From assembly GCF_022967985.1 (NCBI RefSeq), contig NZ_JALJVC010000013.1, positions 34,785-98,784 on the forward strand: a stretch of DNA of 64,000 nucleotides. The letters are read 5' to 3'. The position numbers and the translations under genes are program-made. The notes under the pieces are model-generated. The model did not search any database and was not told where the DNA came from. It saw only the letters and a list, made by a program, of their open reading frames with translations. Positions 29,809 to 38,836 of the stretch are shown piece after piece (positions within the stretch are counted from its first letter, which is position 1; each line of letters starts with the position of its first letter). Source of the stretch: Acinetobacter lwoffii (GTDB lineage Bacteria; Pseudomonadota; Gammaproteobacteria; Pseudomonadales; Moraxellaceae).

Positions 29809-32475
29809 TTAAAAGAATTTATAAGTACCACGTAGGAAGTAGGTACGGCCCATTGGATCACCGTGACGAGGGTCATAGCCATATTGAGCATTGTTGGTTG
29901 CATCAGAAGCAGGTGGTTCTGCATCAAACATGTTGCGAATACCTGCAGTTAGCTCTAAATTCTTGAATCCGCTATAGGTGCCTGCAAAGTTATAAAGCGT
30001 ATAGGCACTTACATCACGTTCTTGAGAAAAGTCTTCATAACCACGGATATATTGTTGTTCTAGTCTCATTTTCCAGTCTTCATAAGACCAGTTGATATTG
30101 GCAATATGTCTCCAGCGGACGACTGCAGGATCATCATAGATGCCGACGAGCCCTTCCCATTCACCGTTTGGTTCTTCTTGCTCATCCATTTTGATGACAT
30201 AGGTACCATCAATCCCAAAACCAAAACGGCCTGTTGCTGTCATTGGGCTTAAGTAGTTCAGGCTGAGGTCAATCCCTTCAGTTTTTAATCCACCCATATT
30301 TTGTAGAGTTGTATTTAAATACTGGATACGACCATCTGGAGCGTAAACGATCAGATTGCCATAGCGATCAAGGTCATTAAAAATGTCATTAGGAGTAACT
30401 GAGCTGACTAAACCTTCAATGTCAATATTGTAGTAATCAGCGGTGAATACCAGATTCTTGATTGGTTCATATACGAATCCGGCTGTAAAAGAGGTTGATT
30501 CTTCTGGCTGTAAGTCTGGGTTACCACCTTGTTTACGCTTGAACTGCATACCACATTGGTCTGCAAATTGGGTGCTGGTCGGTTGACCGTTAGCATCACA
30601 AAAACGTGGGTTATTGAAGTTAGTGCTAGTATTGGTTTCACTTTGTAAAGAGTTGATTTCCCACATACTTGGGGCACGGAATCCAGTACTATAAGAACTA
30701 CGGAACATTAACTCTTTAACCGGTTCCCAACGTAGGGATACTTTTGGATTGAAAGTATCACCAAAGTCACTATAGTCATCATAACGTGCCGCAAGTTGAG
30801 CTTCTAGAGTCGGCAAGATCGGTACATGTAATTCAGTAAACACCGCAGTAATATCACGGTCACCTGAACTTGACGGTTTATTTGGATCAATACCAGAACC
30901 TGGAACCTGGCGAACAAGATCGGCATTCACCTTGGCTTCCCAGTCCTGAGTGGTGTAGCTACCACCCAAGGCAAATCCAACTTCACCTGCAGGTAGTTCA
31001 TAGATTGGACGGCTGACGGTGAAATCTATAGTGGTAGAATCCAGACTTGCCATATTTGTTGGGCCTGCCACATCAAAAGTAGACCATTTCCCAGCATCTG
31101 CAGCGGCCTGAGGACCAAATGGGTTTAAGGTGCCATCATTAAGTGCGGCTTGAACCAAACTTTGATTCAGGTAACCACTGACGAAATTATCAGTTGCTTC
31201 ACTTTTGGCATAAGTAACGCCACCATTTACATCCCAACCGTAGACTTCACCTTCAATCCCTGCAAAAAAGCGGTTTGATTCATTTTCTGATTGAGAAACA
31301 CGGTTACCTGATTGTGAACGTAAATAAAGTGCTGCTCTTGGATCTACCAGACCAGCGATGTCTGGTGTAATGCCGTTGCCTGGATAATATTTGCTGGTAT
31401 TTGGAATAGAAAGACTACCTCCCCATACATCAGGTGCTATCGAGGTTTTTACTTTACTTTCAGTATAAATATATTCAGCAACCGCATTTAATGAATCGGT
31501 TAATTTGAAGGTACCTTTACCTAGAGCTGAAAAAGTTTCTTCTTCTGGAGTAATACCAATGAGTGCTTGAGTGTTTAACAGGCAACGTGTACCAGATACA
31601 AACATATTTGGTGCATTATTACAGTTTTGATTGATATAAGGGTTAACTACACCTACACCTGAATCTAAAAGGTTGGCAGGGAAGCCGGCACTTGAACCGA
31701 TCGCCATGTTCAACTCTGGAATTAAACCACCACGACGGCTGACTTTACGATCTTTGGCCATGATCATGTCAGAAGTACGATAATCTACTACACCGTAAAC
31801 GTTGAAACCTTGTTCATCCAGATCACCATAACCACCGAAAATAGAGACATCATACTTGTCGCCATTTTTTTCTTCAGGGGCTTGCAGGCCACCGGAAATA
31901 CCAAAACCTTGATATTCTTTTTTAATAATAAAGTTAATTACCCCCGCAATTGCATCTGCACCATATACAGCAGAAGCACCATCACGCAGAATCTCGATAC
32001 GTTCAACCATCGCCAGTGGAATGATATTCAGGTTAACCTCAGAAGTACTGAAGGGGCTGTTGGCTAAACGACGGCCATTTAATAAAACCAGGGTTTTATC
32101 GGTACCTATACCACGAAGGTTGGCAGCAGAACCCGAAGTATTGCTTTTACCGATATTTTGGGAAACTGCAAAACCTGCCTGGTTCGCACTTACTTTATTA
32201 ATTGCTTCTTCAACCGTGGTGACCCCCTGATTCACCAGATCTTCGACTTTAAGCACAGTAATAGGAGATGCACTTTGTGCAGCTACTCCTTTAATAGATG
32301 AACCTGTCACTGTCACTTTTTGAACCTTGGTAGGTTGAGCGGCAGAGTTTTCTGGTTCATCGGCTGCATGTGCCAAAGACAAGCACATCATACTTAAGGT
32401 AAGCGTACTTAACTTGAGTATTGTCTTGCTAACTGTTGGAGCCCCCATAGATCCGACTAGTTTGTTTATTTTCAT
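29809..32475 (-). CDS. TonB-dependent outer-membrane receptor
   Basis: 888 residues. A signal peptide (L-A-H-A-A-D, cut near residue 38) is followed by a TonB-box-like V-Q-K-V-T-V-T-G, a plug domain (L-R-G-I-G-T-D-K-T-L-V-L-L-N-G-R-R, then Y-G-A-D-A-I-A-G-V-I-N-F-I), a large beta-barrel, and the C-terminal aromatic end (T-Y-K-F-F) read by the Bam complex. The substrate is not evident. No Fur box is seen, which argues against a siderophore role, and the neighbours point to peptides. The start is the ATG at 32475 after AAGGTGA; a longer frame to 32535 lacks a ribosome site. A sigma-54 type promoter lies upstream. Confidence 0.92.
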   Translation of the reverse strand: MKINKLVGSMGAPTVSKTILKLSTLTLSMMCLSLAHAADEPENSAAQPTKVQKVTVTGSSIKGVAAQSASPITVLKVEDLVNQGVTTVEEAINKVSANQAGFAVSQNIGKSNTSGSAANLRGIGTDKTLVLLNGRRLANSPFSTSEVNLNIIPLAMVERIEILRDGASAVYGADAIAGVINFIIKKEYQGFGISGGLQAPEEKNGDKYDVSIFGGYGDLDEQGFNVYGVVDYRTSDMIMAKDRKVSRRGGLIPELNMAIGSSAGFPANLLDSGVGVVNPYINQNCNNAPNMFVSGTRCLLNTQALIGITPEEETFSALGKGTFKLTDSLNAVAEYIYTESKVKTSIAPDVWGGSLSIPNTSKYYPGNGITPDIAGLVDPRAALYLRSQSGNRVSQSENESNRFFAGIEGEVYGWDVNGGVTYAKSEATDNFVSGYLNQSLVQAALNDGTLNPFGPQAAADAGKWSTFDVAGPTNMASLDSTTIDFTVSRPIYELPAGEVGFALGGSYTTQDWEAKVNADLVRQVPGSGIDPNKPSSSGDRDITAVFTELHVPILPTLEAQLAARYDDYSDFGDTFNPKVSLRWEPVKELMFRSSYSTGFRAPSMWEINSLQSETNTSTNFNNPRFCDANGQPTSTQFADQCGMQFKRKQGGNPDLQPEESTSFTAGFVYEPIKNLVFTADYYNIDIEGLVSSVTPNDIFNDLDRYGNLIVYAPDGRIQYLNTTLQNMGGLKTEGIDLSLNYLSPMTATGRFGFGIDGTYVIKMDEQEEPNGEWEGLVGIYDDPAVVRWRHIANINWSYEDWKMRLEQQYIRGYEDFSQERDVSAYTLYNFAGTYSGFKNLELTAGIRNMFDAEPPASDATNNAQYGYDPRHGDPMGRTYFLRGTYKFF

Positions 32476-32524
32476 CGTAAAGTTCACCTTTCTTGTTGTG
32501 TGAAGATAATGCTGTATTTTTTTT

Positions 32525-32542
32525 AAGCAAAGCAAGTGCCAA
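32525..32542 (-). promoter_or_regulatory. Sigma-54 type promoter of the TonB-dependent receptor
   Basis: The minus strand reads TTGGCACTTGCTTTGCTT. GG and GC are exactly 10 bases apart, and the sequence fits TTGGCAC-N5-TTGCT apart from one base. The predicted start is near 32515, about 40 bases before the ATG and ahead of AAGGTGA. Confidence 0.65.
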
Positions 32543-32930
32543 CTTAGTCAGAATTCTTCTAAAAATATTCAATATATTAAGAAATGCTTAATTTATAGGG
32601 TCTTAGAAAGAGAGAACTTGTGCGTCAGGGAAAACAGATGAGCTGTATTGGAAGTAATAAGAAAAAATGATATTGCAAATCAGTATTTATTGATTAACTC
32701 CAAACATTAATTGAAAAATATGTGAACTAATTGGTATTTTTAGATTCTTTAATGTAGGTAGAATATGAGTTATGAGGGGTGGTTGTTTAATTTTTAGACA
32801 TATTCTTAGTTATTAAAAAATATAGATTTATTTTTTTGGATTATGAATGGCTGAATTTAAACGTGCTATAAAATGACCCACTAGCGAATTATTTTTGTGC
32901 AATAAAGTGAAAGTCATTGTAGGATTAATA

Positions 32931-32974
32931 CAGTAAATACTGCAGATAGTATCTAAGTAATTGCCTAAATTACT
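32931..32974. promoter_or_regulatory. Cluster of three dyads, candidate enhancer for a sigma-54 activator
   Basis: CAGTA-AA-TACTG (32931-32942), AGATA-G-TATCT (32944-32954) and AGTAATT-N5-AATTACT (32956-32974) lie side by side, 85 to 125 bases upstream of the plus-strand -12 element. This is the usual distance for enhancer-binding proteins. Confidence 0.4.
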
Positions 32975-33046
32975 ATTATTTTAAATGATTAATAAAAATA
33001 TATTTTTTGTTGTAAAAAGAACTTAATTGTTACTTAAAGTCTAGAG

Positions 33047-33062
33047 TGGCATGAAATTAGCT
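33047..33062 (+). promoter_or_regulatory. Sigma-54 type promoter of the peptide-uptake operon
   Basis: TGGCATGAAATTAGCT: GG (33048-33049) and GC (33060-33061) 10 bases apart, with two departures from TGGCACG-N4-TTGCT. Predicted start near 33073, about 120 bases before the first gene. Confidence 0.5.
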
Positions 33063-33193
33063 TTCAAACGCTAGATTCATAAGATAGGCTGAATGTTGAA
33101 AAATAAAAAAACATGAAGCAAATCAGAAGAGATAAACGCTTTAAAAAACCTTAATCATTTTAATGATTTAAATAAACAAAAATAGGTGTGAAT

Positions 33194-34972
33194 TTGAAAT
33201 CAGCAATTTTAAGGATGACAGTTTTAGCACTGGCGGTAACATCAGGGGGGATGGCCTTAGCAAAATCATCTGCACATCCGGATAAAGTTTTAAACCTGGC
33301 TTTCGAAGCCCCTGATGACGGTTTCGATATGGTCAAAACCTATAATTTTTATAGTGGTAGCGTTGCTGAAGCTATTTTTGAGCCTTTATTGCGTTATGAC
33401 TATCTGGCGCGGCCTGCAATCTTGGCTCCAAATACAGCCGAATCTTTACCCAAGGTTGAGCAGGATGGAAAAGTTTATACCTTTAAAATCAAGCCAGGAA
33501 TTTATTTTAGTCCTGATCCTATATTTCAGGGCAAGAAGCGTGAACTGGTGGCGCGTGATTATATCTACTCCATGCAAAGGATCATGGATCCCAAAAATCA
33601 TTCTCCTTCTTTTTCTTTTATCGAGGGAAAAATCCTTGGGGCAGATCAGGTCATCCAGCAGGCTAAAAAAACTGGCAAGTTCAACTACGATGCACCTATT
33701 CCCGGTTTAAAAGCACTAGATAAATATACCTTACAAATTACCCTGACCCGTTCAGACCTGAACTTTCCTTATATTCTGGCCTATGTCGCTTTTGCTGGTA
33801 CTGCACGCGAAGTCATCGAACATTATGGCGATCGGGTAGGTCAGCATCCAGTCGGAACAGGGGCATACCAGTTACACAAATATGTGCCGCGTAGCCGTAT
33901 TGAGTTAACTGCTAATCCAAATTATCGCGGTTTTGTCTGGAACTTTAAGGGGGATGGTTCAGAGTGGGATCAACGGATTGTCAAGGTCATGCAAGGCAAG
34001 CAGATGCCACAAATTGGCAAGGTCAAAATTAGTATTATTGAAGAAGAACAATCACGCTGGCTGGCCTTAAAATCTGGACAATTAGACTATGACAAACTGA
34101 CTGCAAGCGGCGCTGAACAGGCACTGGAAAATAAACAGCTGAAAAGTGAATACAAGAAAAAAGGCATTCTGCATTATCCGAATAAAGAACCGGAAATTAC
34201 CTATACCATCATGAATATGCGTGATCCGTTAATTGGTGGAAATTCACTGGAAAAAATTGCCTTACGTCGTGCTCTCGCCTTGTCCTATAACCAGAAAGAA
34301 GCCATCCAGCAGTTGTACAAAGGTCATGCCGATAAAGCTGAAATGATTTTGCCAGAGGGAGTGGGTGGACATGACCCGAAGTATAAAAGCAGTATTGCTT
34401 ATAACCCATTACTGGCCAATAAACTGCTTGACCGCTTTGGTTATAAGAAAGGCGCTGATGGTTACCGCACCTTACCTGATGGCAAGCCTTTGATACTAAA
34501 AATGAATTCAACCAGCTCAAGCTCTTCGGTGATTTCTGCAGAGTTATGGAAAAAGAATCTGGATGCGATCGGGGTGCGAATTGAGTTCAAAGTCAGTAAT
34601 TTTGCTGACAATTTAAAAGAAGCCACCCAATGCAAACATATGATGTGGGGAGGAGCCTGGATTGCGGATTATCCGGAAGGGGAAAACTTTGCCCAGTTAC
34701 TGTATGGGCCAAATGCGCAGCAAGGCAACCTGAGTTGCTATACCTCAAAAGCCTATGACGCGTTGTACCAGACTGCAATGAAACTGCCGCCGCAGCAGCG
34801 GACGCCATATTATGAGCAGATGAACCGTCAGATGGAAGCCGATAATCCATGGATTCTGCACAATACTCGTATACGTAACTGGTTAATTCATCCGCATGTA
34901 CAGGGCTTTAAAGCCCATCCGGTGACCAGAGCAGTTTGGCAATATATGGATATTGAACCTGTTAAAAAATAA
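33194..34972 (+). CDS. Peptide ABC transporter substrate-binding protein (family 5), first copy
   Basis: About 592 residues. A signal peptide (M-K-S-A-I-L-R-M-T-V-L then G-G-M-A-L-A) precedes an SBP_bac_5 domain of the DppA/OppA type: P-L-L-R-Y-D-Y, Y-T-F-K-I-K-P-G-I-Y-F and P-V-G-T-G-A-Y are visible. I take TTG at 33194 as start because AGG at 33184-33186 stands 7 bases before it; a GTG at 33188 is only 1 base from that site. It binds peptides in the periplasm and hands them to the permeases downstream. It shares long stretches with the next gene. Confidence 0.88.
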   Translation: MKSAILRMTVLALAVTSGGMALAKSSAHPDKVLNLAFEAPDDGFDMVKTYNFYSGSVAEAIFEPLLRYDYLARPAILAPNTAESLPKVEQDGKVYTFKIKPGIYFSPDPIFQGKKRELVARDYIYSMQRIMDPKNHSPSFSFIEGKILGADQVIQQAKKTGKFNYDAPIPGLKALDKYTLQITLTRSDLNFPYILAYVAFAGTAREVIEHYGDRVGQHPVGTGAYQLHKYVPRSRIELTANPNYRGFVWNFKGDGSEWDQRIVKVMQGKQMPQIGKVKISIIEEEQSRWLALKSGQLDYDKLTASGAEQALENKQLKSEYKKKGILHYPNKEPEITYTIMNMRDPLIGGNSLEKIALRRALALSYNQKEAIQQLYKGHADKAEMILPEGVGGHDPKYKSSIAYNPLLANKLLDRFGYKKGADGYRTLPDGKPLILKMNSTSSSSSVISAELWKKNLDAIGVRIEFKVSNFADNLKEATQCKHMMWGGAWIADYPEGENFAQLLYGPNAQQGNLSCYTSKAYDALYQTAMKLPPQQRTPYYEQMNRQMEADNPWILHNTRIRNWLIHPHVQGFKAHPVTRAVWQYMDIEPVKK

Positions 34973-34994
34973 CTTGAGAAGATTAAGAACCAGT

Positions 34995-36797
34995 ATGAAT
35001 GTGAATAAAAATACTTTAAAAAAACTGGCCAGTGGGGTGTTAGTGGCCGGTTTGATGATGGCAGGGAGTGCACCGACATGGGCCAGCAATCCTGCCAACC
35101 CGAATAAGGTTTTAAAAACAGTATTTCTGGCAGCTGAAACCGGTTTTGATCCTGGTTATATCCATGACCGTTATTCAGCCAAGATTAATGCTGCGATTTT
35201 TGAGACCTTATTTACCTATGATTATCTGGCCTCGCCGGCAAAATTAGTGCCATTGACTGCAGTCAGTTTGCCTCAAGTGAGTGCAGACGGTTTGACTTAT
35301 ACCATTAAAGTTAAAAAGGGTATTTACTTTGCCGATGATCCGGTCTTCGGCGGTAAAAAACGTGAACTGACTTCGTATGACTATGCTTATAGCTTGAAAC
35401 GTCTATTGGACCCAAAGCTGCATTCACCGAACAGCTGGTTGCTGGATGGCCGAATTAAAGGGCTGGACGCATGGATGGCCCTGACCAAAAAGAATGGCAA
35501 AGCCTATGAAAATCCGTTTGAAGGTATTCAGACCCCAGACCGCTATACCTTGGTATTAAAGCTGAATAATCCGGATCAGAACTTTCCGATGTTGCTGGCA
35601 CATGGACCTGCCGCTGCAGTAGCTCGTGAAGTGATTGAAAAATATAAAGACAAGGCGGGTTGGGTCATGAATAGGCCAGTGGGAACTGGCCCTTACGTGC
35701 TCAGCCGTTGGACACCAGGCTCACGGATTATCTTAAAACCAAATCCAGCTTATCGTGGTTTTGTCTGGGACTTTAAAGCCAGTGGTGCAGAAGATCAGGC
35801 CATTGTAAAAGCCATGCAGGGCAAAAAAATGCCTCAAATCGGCACTATTGATGTGCGTGTTATTGAAGAAGCGCAATCCCGGATGCTGGCATTTAAGAAA
35901 AATGAACTGGACCTGCTCGAAATTGAAGGCGATATCGTCGTACAGGCCCTCGATGGTGACAAATTAAAGCCTGAGCTGGCTCAGCAGGGAGTGAAGCTGT
36001 CACGTATTTTAGAGCCCTCCATTAGCTACCATTACTGGAATATGCAAAACCCGGTCGTGGGTGGTTTCGCGCCAGAAAAAATTGCCTTACGTCGTGCCAT
36101 GGCGATGGCATTTTCTGTAGAAAACATGATCAATGTATTACTTAAGGGGGATGGAGCAAAACTGCACATGCCTATCCCCCCAGGAGTAGCAGGCTATTCA
36201 CCGTCCTATAAAAGCAGTATTCCCTATTCAGTCAAAGCAGCCAACATGTTGCTCGACCGCTATAACTACAAGATCGGTGCAGATGGCTGGCGGAAAACGC
36301 CTGAAGGTAAACCTCTGGTGATTGAACTGATTACTGGGAATACCAGTCGGGGCCAGCAGCAGGGTGAGTTCTGGAAAAAGACCCTGGACAGTATTCATAT
36401 TCGATTGACCAGTAAGGCCATGCCATTTGCTGAAGGCATCAAGCTGGAAAAGCAATGTAAAACCATGTTTAAGAGTTCTGCATGGATTGCCGATTATCCG
36501 GATGCCGACAATTTTATGCAGCTGTTCTATGGCAAGAATGTCAATGTCACCAACAATGCCTGTTTCAAGCATCCTGAATTTGACCGTCTTTACGAGCAAA
36601 CTCAGAGCATGCCGCCAGGTCCGGAGCGTGATCTGCTCTATCGCAAAATGACCAGGATTCTCGAAGTCAACATGCCGACCCTGATGCTCTATAGCACCTA
36701 CCGTAATGCCTTGACCCAACCCCAAATTATTGGACATAAGTCCCATCCGATTCTGTCTTCAGAATGGATGTATATCGATATTAATACGAAAAAGTAA
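34995..36797 (+). CDS. Peptide ABC transporter substrate-binding protein (family 5), second copy
   Basis: 600 residues with a signal peptide (K-K-L-A-S-G-V-L-V-A-G-L-M-M-A-G, cut after W-A). It is a paralogue of the preceding gene: both have G-K-K-R-E-L, N-F-P, A-R-E-V-I-E, P-x-Y-R-G-F-V-W, M-Q-G-K-x-M-P-Q-I-G and W-I-A-D-Y-P. The pair probably arose by tandem duplication and then diverged, which suggests two ligand ranges feeding one membrane channel. It lies 22 bases after the first copy. The start at 34995 leaves a normal signal peptide. Confidence 0.9.
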   Translation: MNVNKNTLKKLASGVLVAGLMMAGSAPTWASNPANPNKVLKTVFLAAETGFDPGYIHDRYSAKINAAIFETLFTYDYLASPAKLVPLTAVSLPQVSADGLTYTIKVKKGIYFADDPVFGGKKRELTSYDYAYSLKRLLDPKLHSPNSWLLDGRIKGLDAWMALTKKNGKAYENPFEGIQTPDRYTLVLKLNNPDQNFPMLLAHGPAAAVAREVIEKYKDKAGWVMNRPVGTGPYVLSRWTPGSRIILKPNPAYRGFVWDFKASGAEDQAIVKAMQGKKMPQIGTIDVRVIEEAQSRMLAFKKNELDLLEIEGDIVVQALDGDKLKPELAQQGVKLSRILEPSISYHYWNMQNPVVGGFAPEKIALRRAMAMAFSVENMINVLLKGDGAKLHMPIPPGVAGYSPSYKSSIPYSVKAANMLLDRYNYKIGADGWRKTPEGKPLVIELITGNTSRGQQQGEFWKKTLDSIHIRLTSKAMPFAEGIKLEKQCKTMFKSSAWIADYPDADNFMQLFYGKNVNVTNNACFKHPEFDRLYEQTQSMPPGPERDLLYRKMTRILEVNMPTLMLYSTYRNALTQPQIIGHKSHPILSSEWMYIDINTKK

Positions 36798-36817
36798 GAA
36801 AAAATCTGGAGATGAAT

Positions 36818-38824
36818 ATGAAATCAAAATCTTTAAAATTAAGTACCTTATGTTTAATGATGATGGGGGGATATCAAGGTTTAGCGGCAGATACCCAAGT
36901 ACAGCTGCTGCCATTGTTCAAGGCTGCAGAAATTCCGTCTTTATGTGATGCCAGTCTGGCTTCCATGCAAAAAGATATCCAGATATTTGAAAATAAGAAA
37001 ATTAAAAATAAAGCCAAGGCAGGGCCTTATCTGGCTGAATGGGATGAGTTGCATGCCAAAGCCCGGGATTTCGGTGCTGCAGTAGGACTATATAGTAATG
37101 TCGATCCGGATCCTGCATTGCGTCAGGCAGCCGATGACTGTGAACTTAAAATCAGCAAATACCAGACCACCCTGTATCAGAATCCTAAACTGTATGCCCA
37201 GTTCAAGAAACTGAAAGCCAGCGATCCGATTGATCAGAAATTTTTAGAAGATATTCTGGAACAGTTTGAGAATACCGGGGTACAACTCAGTGCAGAAAAA
37301 CAGAAACGACTGAAAGAAATTATTGAAGAAAGTACCAAACTGGGGCAGGATTTTTCCAAAAATGTGCGGGATAACCCTGAAAAAGTTGAATTTACTCCAG
37401 CTGAAATGAAAGGCCTGCCAGAAAGTTACATCGCAAATTTAAAGAAAAATGAAAAGGGCAATTATCTGCTTGGCTTTGATTATCCGGAATACCAGCCTTT
37501 TATGGAGCTGGCAGAAAGTGATGAAGCACGCAAACGTTACCAGACCGCCTACACGCGTCGCGGGACCGAACAAAACCTGCAATTCATGAAAAAAGCCATT
37601 GATCTGCGTTATGAAATGGCACAACTTTTTGATAAGGAAAGCTATGCCCATTCTGCGCTTGAATTCCGCATGGCCAAAACTCCGGAAGCAGTGAACGGTT
37701 TTCTGGATGAGGTTTATGCCAAAGTTGCACCTTTAGAAAAGCAGGATGTAGAACAATTACGTCAGTTCAAGGCTGAAACTTTAAAAGTTTCACTAGAAAA
37801 AGCAGAAATTACACGCTGGAATCAGGGTTATTGGAGTGAAAAACTGCGTCAGGCCAAATACAAGGTTGACCAGGAAAAATTGCGGGATTATTTCCCGACA
37901 GAAGCATCGCAAAAATGGTTATTCGCTATTTCTTCGGAACTCTATGGCATTGAGTTCAAGCCGGTGAAAGTCAAGGCCTGGCATGATGAAGTGGAATATT
38001 ATGCGGTACATGACAAAGCAACGGGCGAATTCTTGGGCGGATTATATGTCGATAAATACCCGCGTGAAGGTAAATATGGGCATGCAGCTGTCTGGGGAGC
38101 TTATGGCGGCAGTACCCTGAATCAGCGTCGTCCGGTATCGGTACTGGTGACCAATTTTAACCATAAGGGCTTGAACAGCAACGAGCTGGAAACCTTTGTG
38201 CATGAAATGGGTCATGCCTTGCACGGGATTCTATCGAAAACCCGCTATACAGAACAGTCTGGTACCTCGGTAGAGCGTGACTTTGTAGAAGCACCATCAC
38301 AGATGTATGAAGAGTGGGCACGCCGTCTGGAAACCTTGTCAAAAGTAGCAGATTACTGTGAGCCAGCATGTCCTCGGGTGGATGCTGCCATGACCGAGCG
38401 CTTAAAGAATGTGAAGAATTACGGCCGAGGCCTGCATTATGCCCGTCAGGCTTTATATGCCCAATATGATATGGCCCTGCATGGTAAAGATGCAAAAAAC
38501 ATTGAGCCTTTAAAACTCTGGCAGGATATGGAAGGTAAAACTGCCTTGGGTTATGTTAACGGTCAGCAGTTCCCGGGACAGTTCGGGCATCTGATGGGCG
38601 GCTATCAGGCAGGTTACTACAGCTATATGTGGTCTGAGGTCATTGCCCTGGATATGCTTTCCTCCTTTGGCGATCAGCTGATGGACAAGAAAGTCGGTGC
38701 GCATTATCGCAATACGGTCCTGGCCCAAGGCGGACAAAAGCATGGCGAGCAAATGGTGAAAGACTTCTTGGGTCGTGATCCGGACAGCAAAGCTTTCTTT
38801 AATGAAATCTCTGGAAAAAATTAA
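36818..38824 (+). CDS. M3-family zinc oligopeptidase with signal peptide
   Basis: 668 residues. The N-terminus (K-S-K-S-L-K-L-S-T-L-C-L-M-M-M-G-G then L-A-A) looks like a signal peptide, so the enzyme is probably periplasmic. Zinc-binding H-E-M-G-H is at 462-466 and the third ligand E491 sits in F-V-E-A-P-S-Q-M. Relatives are Dcp and oligopeptidase A, usually cytoplasmic in E. coli, so export is notable. It sits between the binding proteins and the permeases. The ATG at 36818 is chosen because TGGAG at 36807-36811 is 6 bases before it; the ATG at 36812 directly abuts that site. Confidence 0.9.
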   Translation: MKSKSLKLSTLCLMMMGGYQGLAADTQVQLLPLFKAAEIPSLCDASLASMQKDIQIFENKKIKNKAKAGPYLAEWDELHAKARDFGAAVGLYSNVDPDPALRQAADDCELKISKYQTTLYQNPKLYAQFKKLKASDPIDQKFLEDILEQFENTGVQLSAEKQKRLKEIIEESTKLGQDFSKNVRDNPEKVEFTPAEMKGLPESYIANLKKNEKGNYLLGFDYPEYQPFMELAESDEARKRYQTAYTRRGTEQNLQFMKKAIDLRYEMAQLFDKESYAHSALEFRMAKTPEAVNGFLDEVYAKVAPLEKQDVEQLRQFKAETLKVSLEKAEITRWNQGYWSEKLRQAKYKVDQEKLRDYFPTEASQKWLFAISSELYGIEFKPVKVKAWHDEVEYYAVHDKATGEFLGGLYVDKYPREGKYGHAAVWGAYGGSTLNQRRPVSVLVTNFNHKGLNSNELETFVHEMGHALHGILSKTRYTEQSGTSVERDFVEAPSQMYEEWARRLETLSKVADYCEPACPRVDAAMTERLKNVKNYGRGLHYARQALYAQYDMALHGKDAKNIEPLKLWQDMEGKTALGYVNGQQFPGQFGHLMGGYQAGYYSYMWSEVIALDMLSSFGDQLMDKKVGAHYRNTVLAQGGQKHGEQMVKDFLGRDPDSKAFFNEISGKN

Positions 38825-38836
38825 GGAAGGCAAGCG

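Larger units (their letters stand above)
32476..33193. other. 718-base divergent regulatory region between receptor and peptide operon
   Basis: Very A/T-rich. It contains a minus-strand -24/-12 element (32525-32542), a plus-strand -24/-12 element (33047-33062), a dyad ATTAAG-N5-CTTAAT (32576-32592) and a cluster of three dyads at 32931-32974. No open frame with a convincing ribosome site was found. Confidence 0.65.

Noticed and set aside
32505..32510. GATAAT near the receptor gene as part of a Fur box
   Set aside because: Only one hexamer is present, with no adjacent GATAAT or ATTATC repeats; the sigma-54 element explains the region better.
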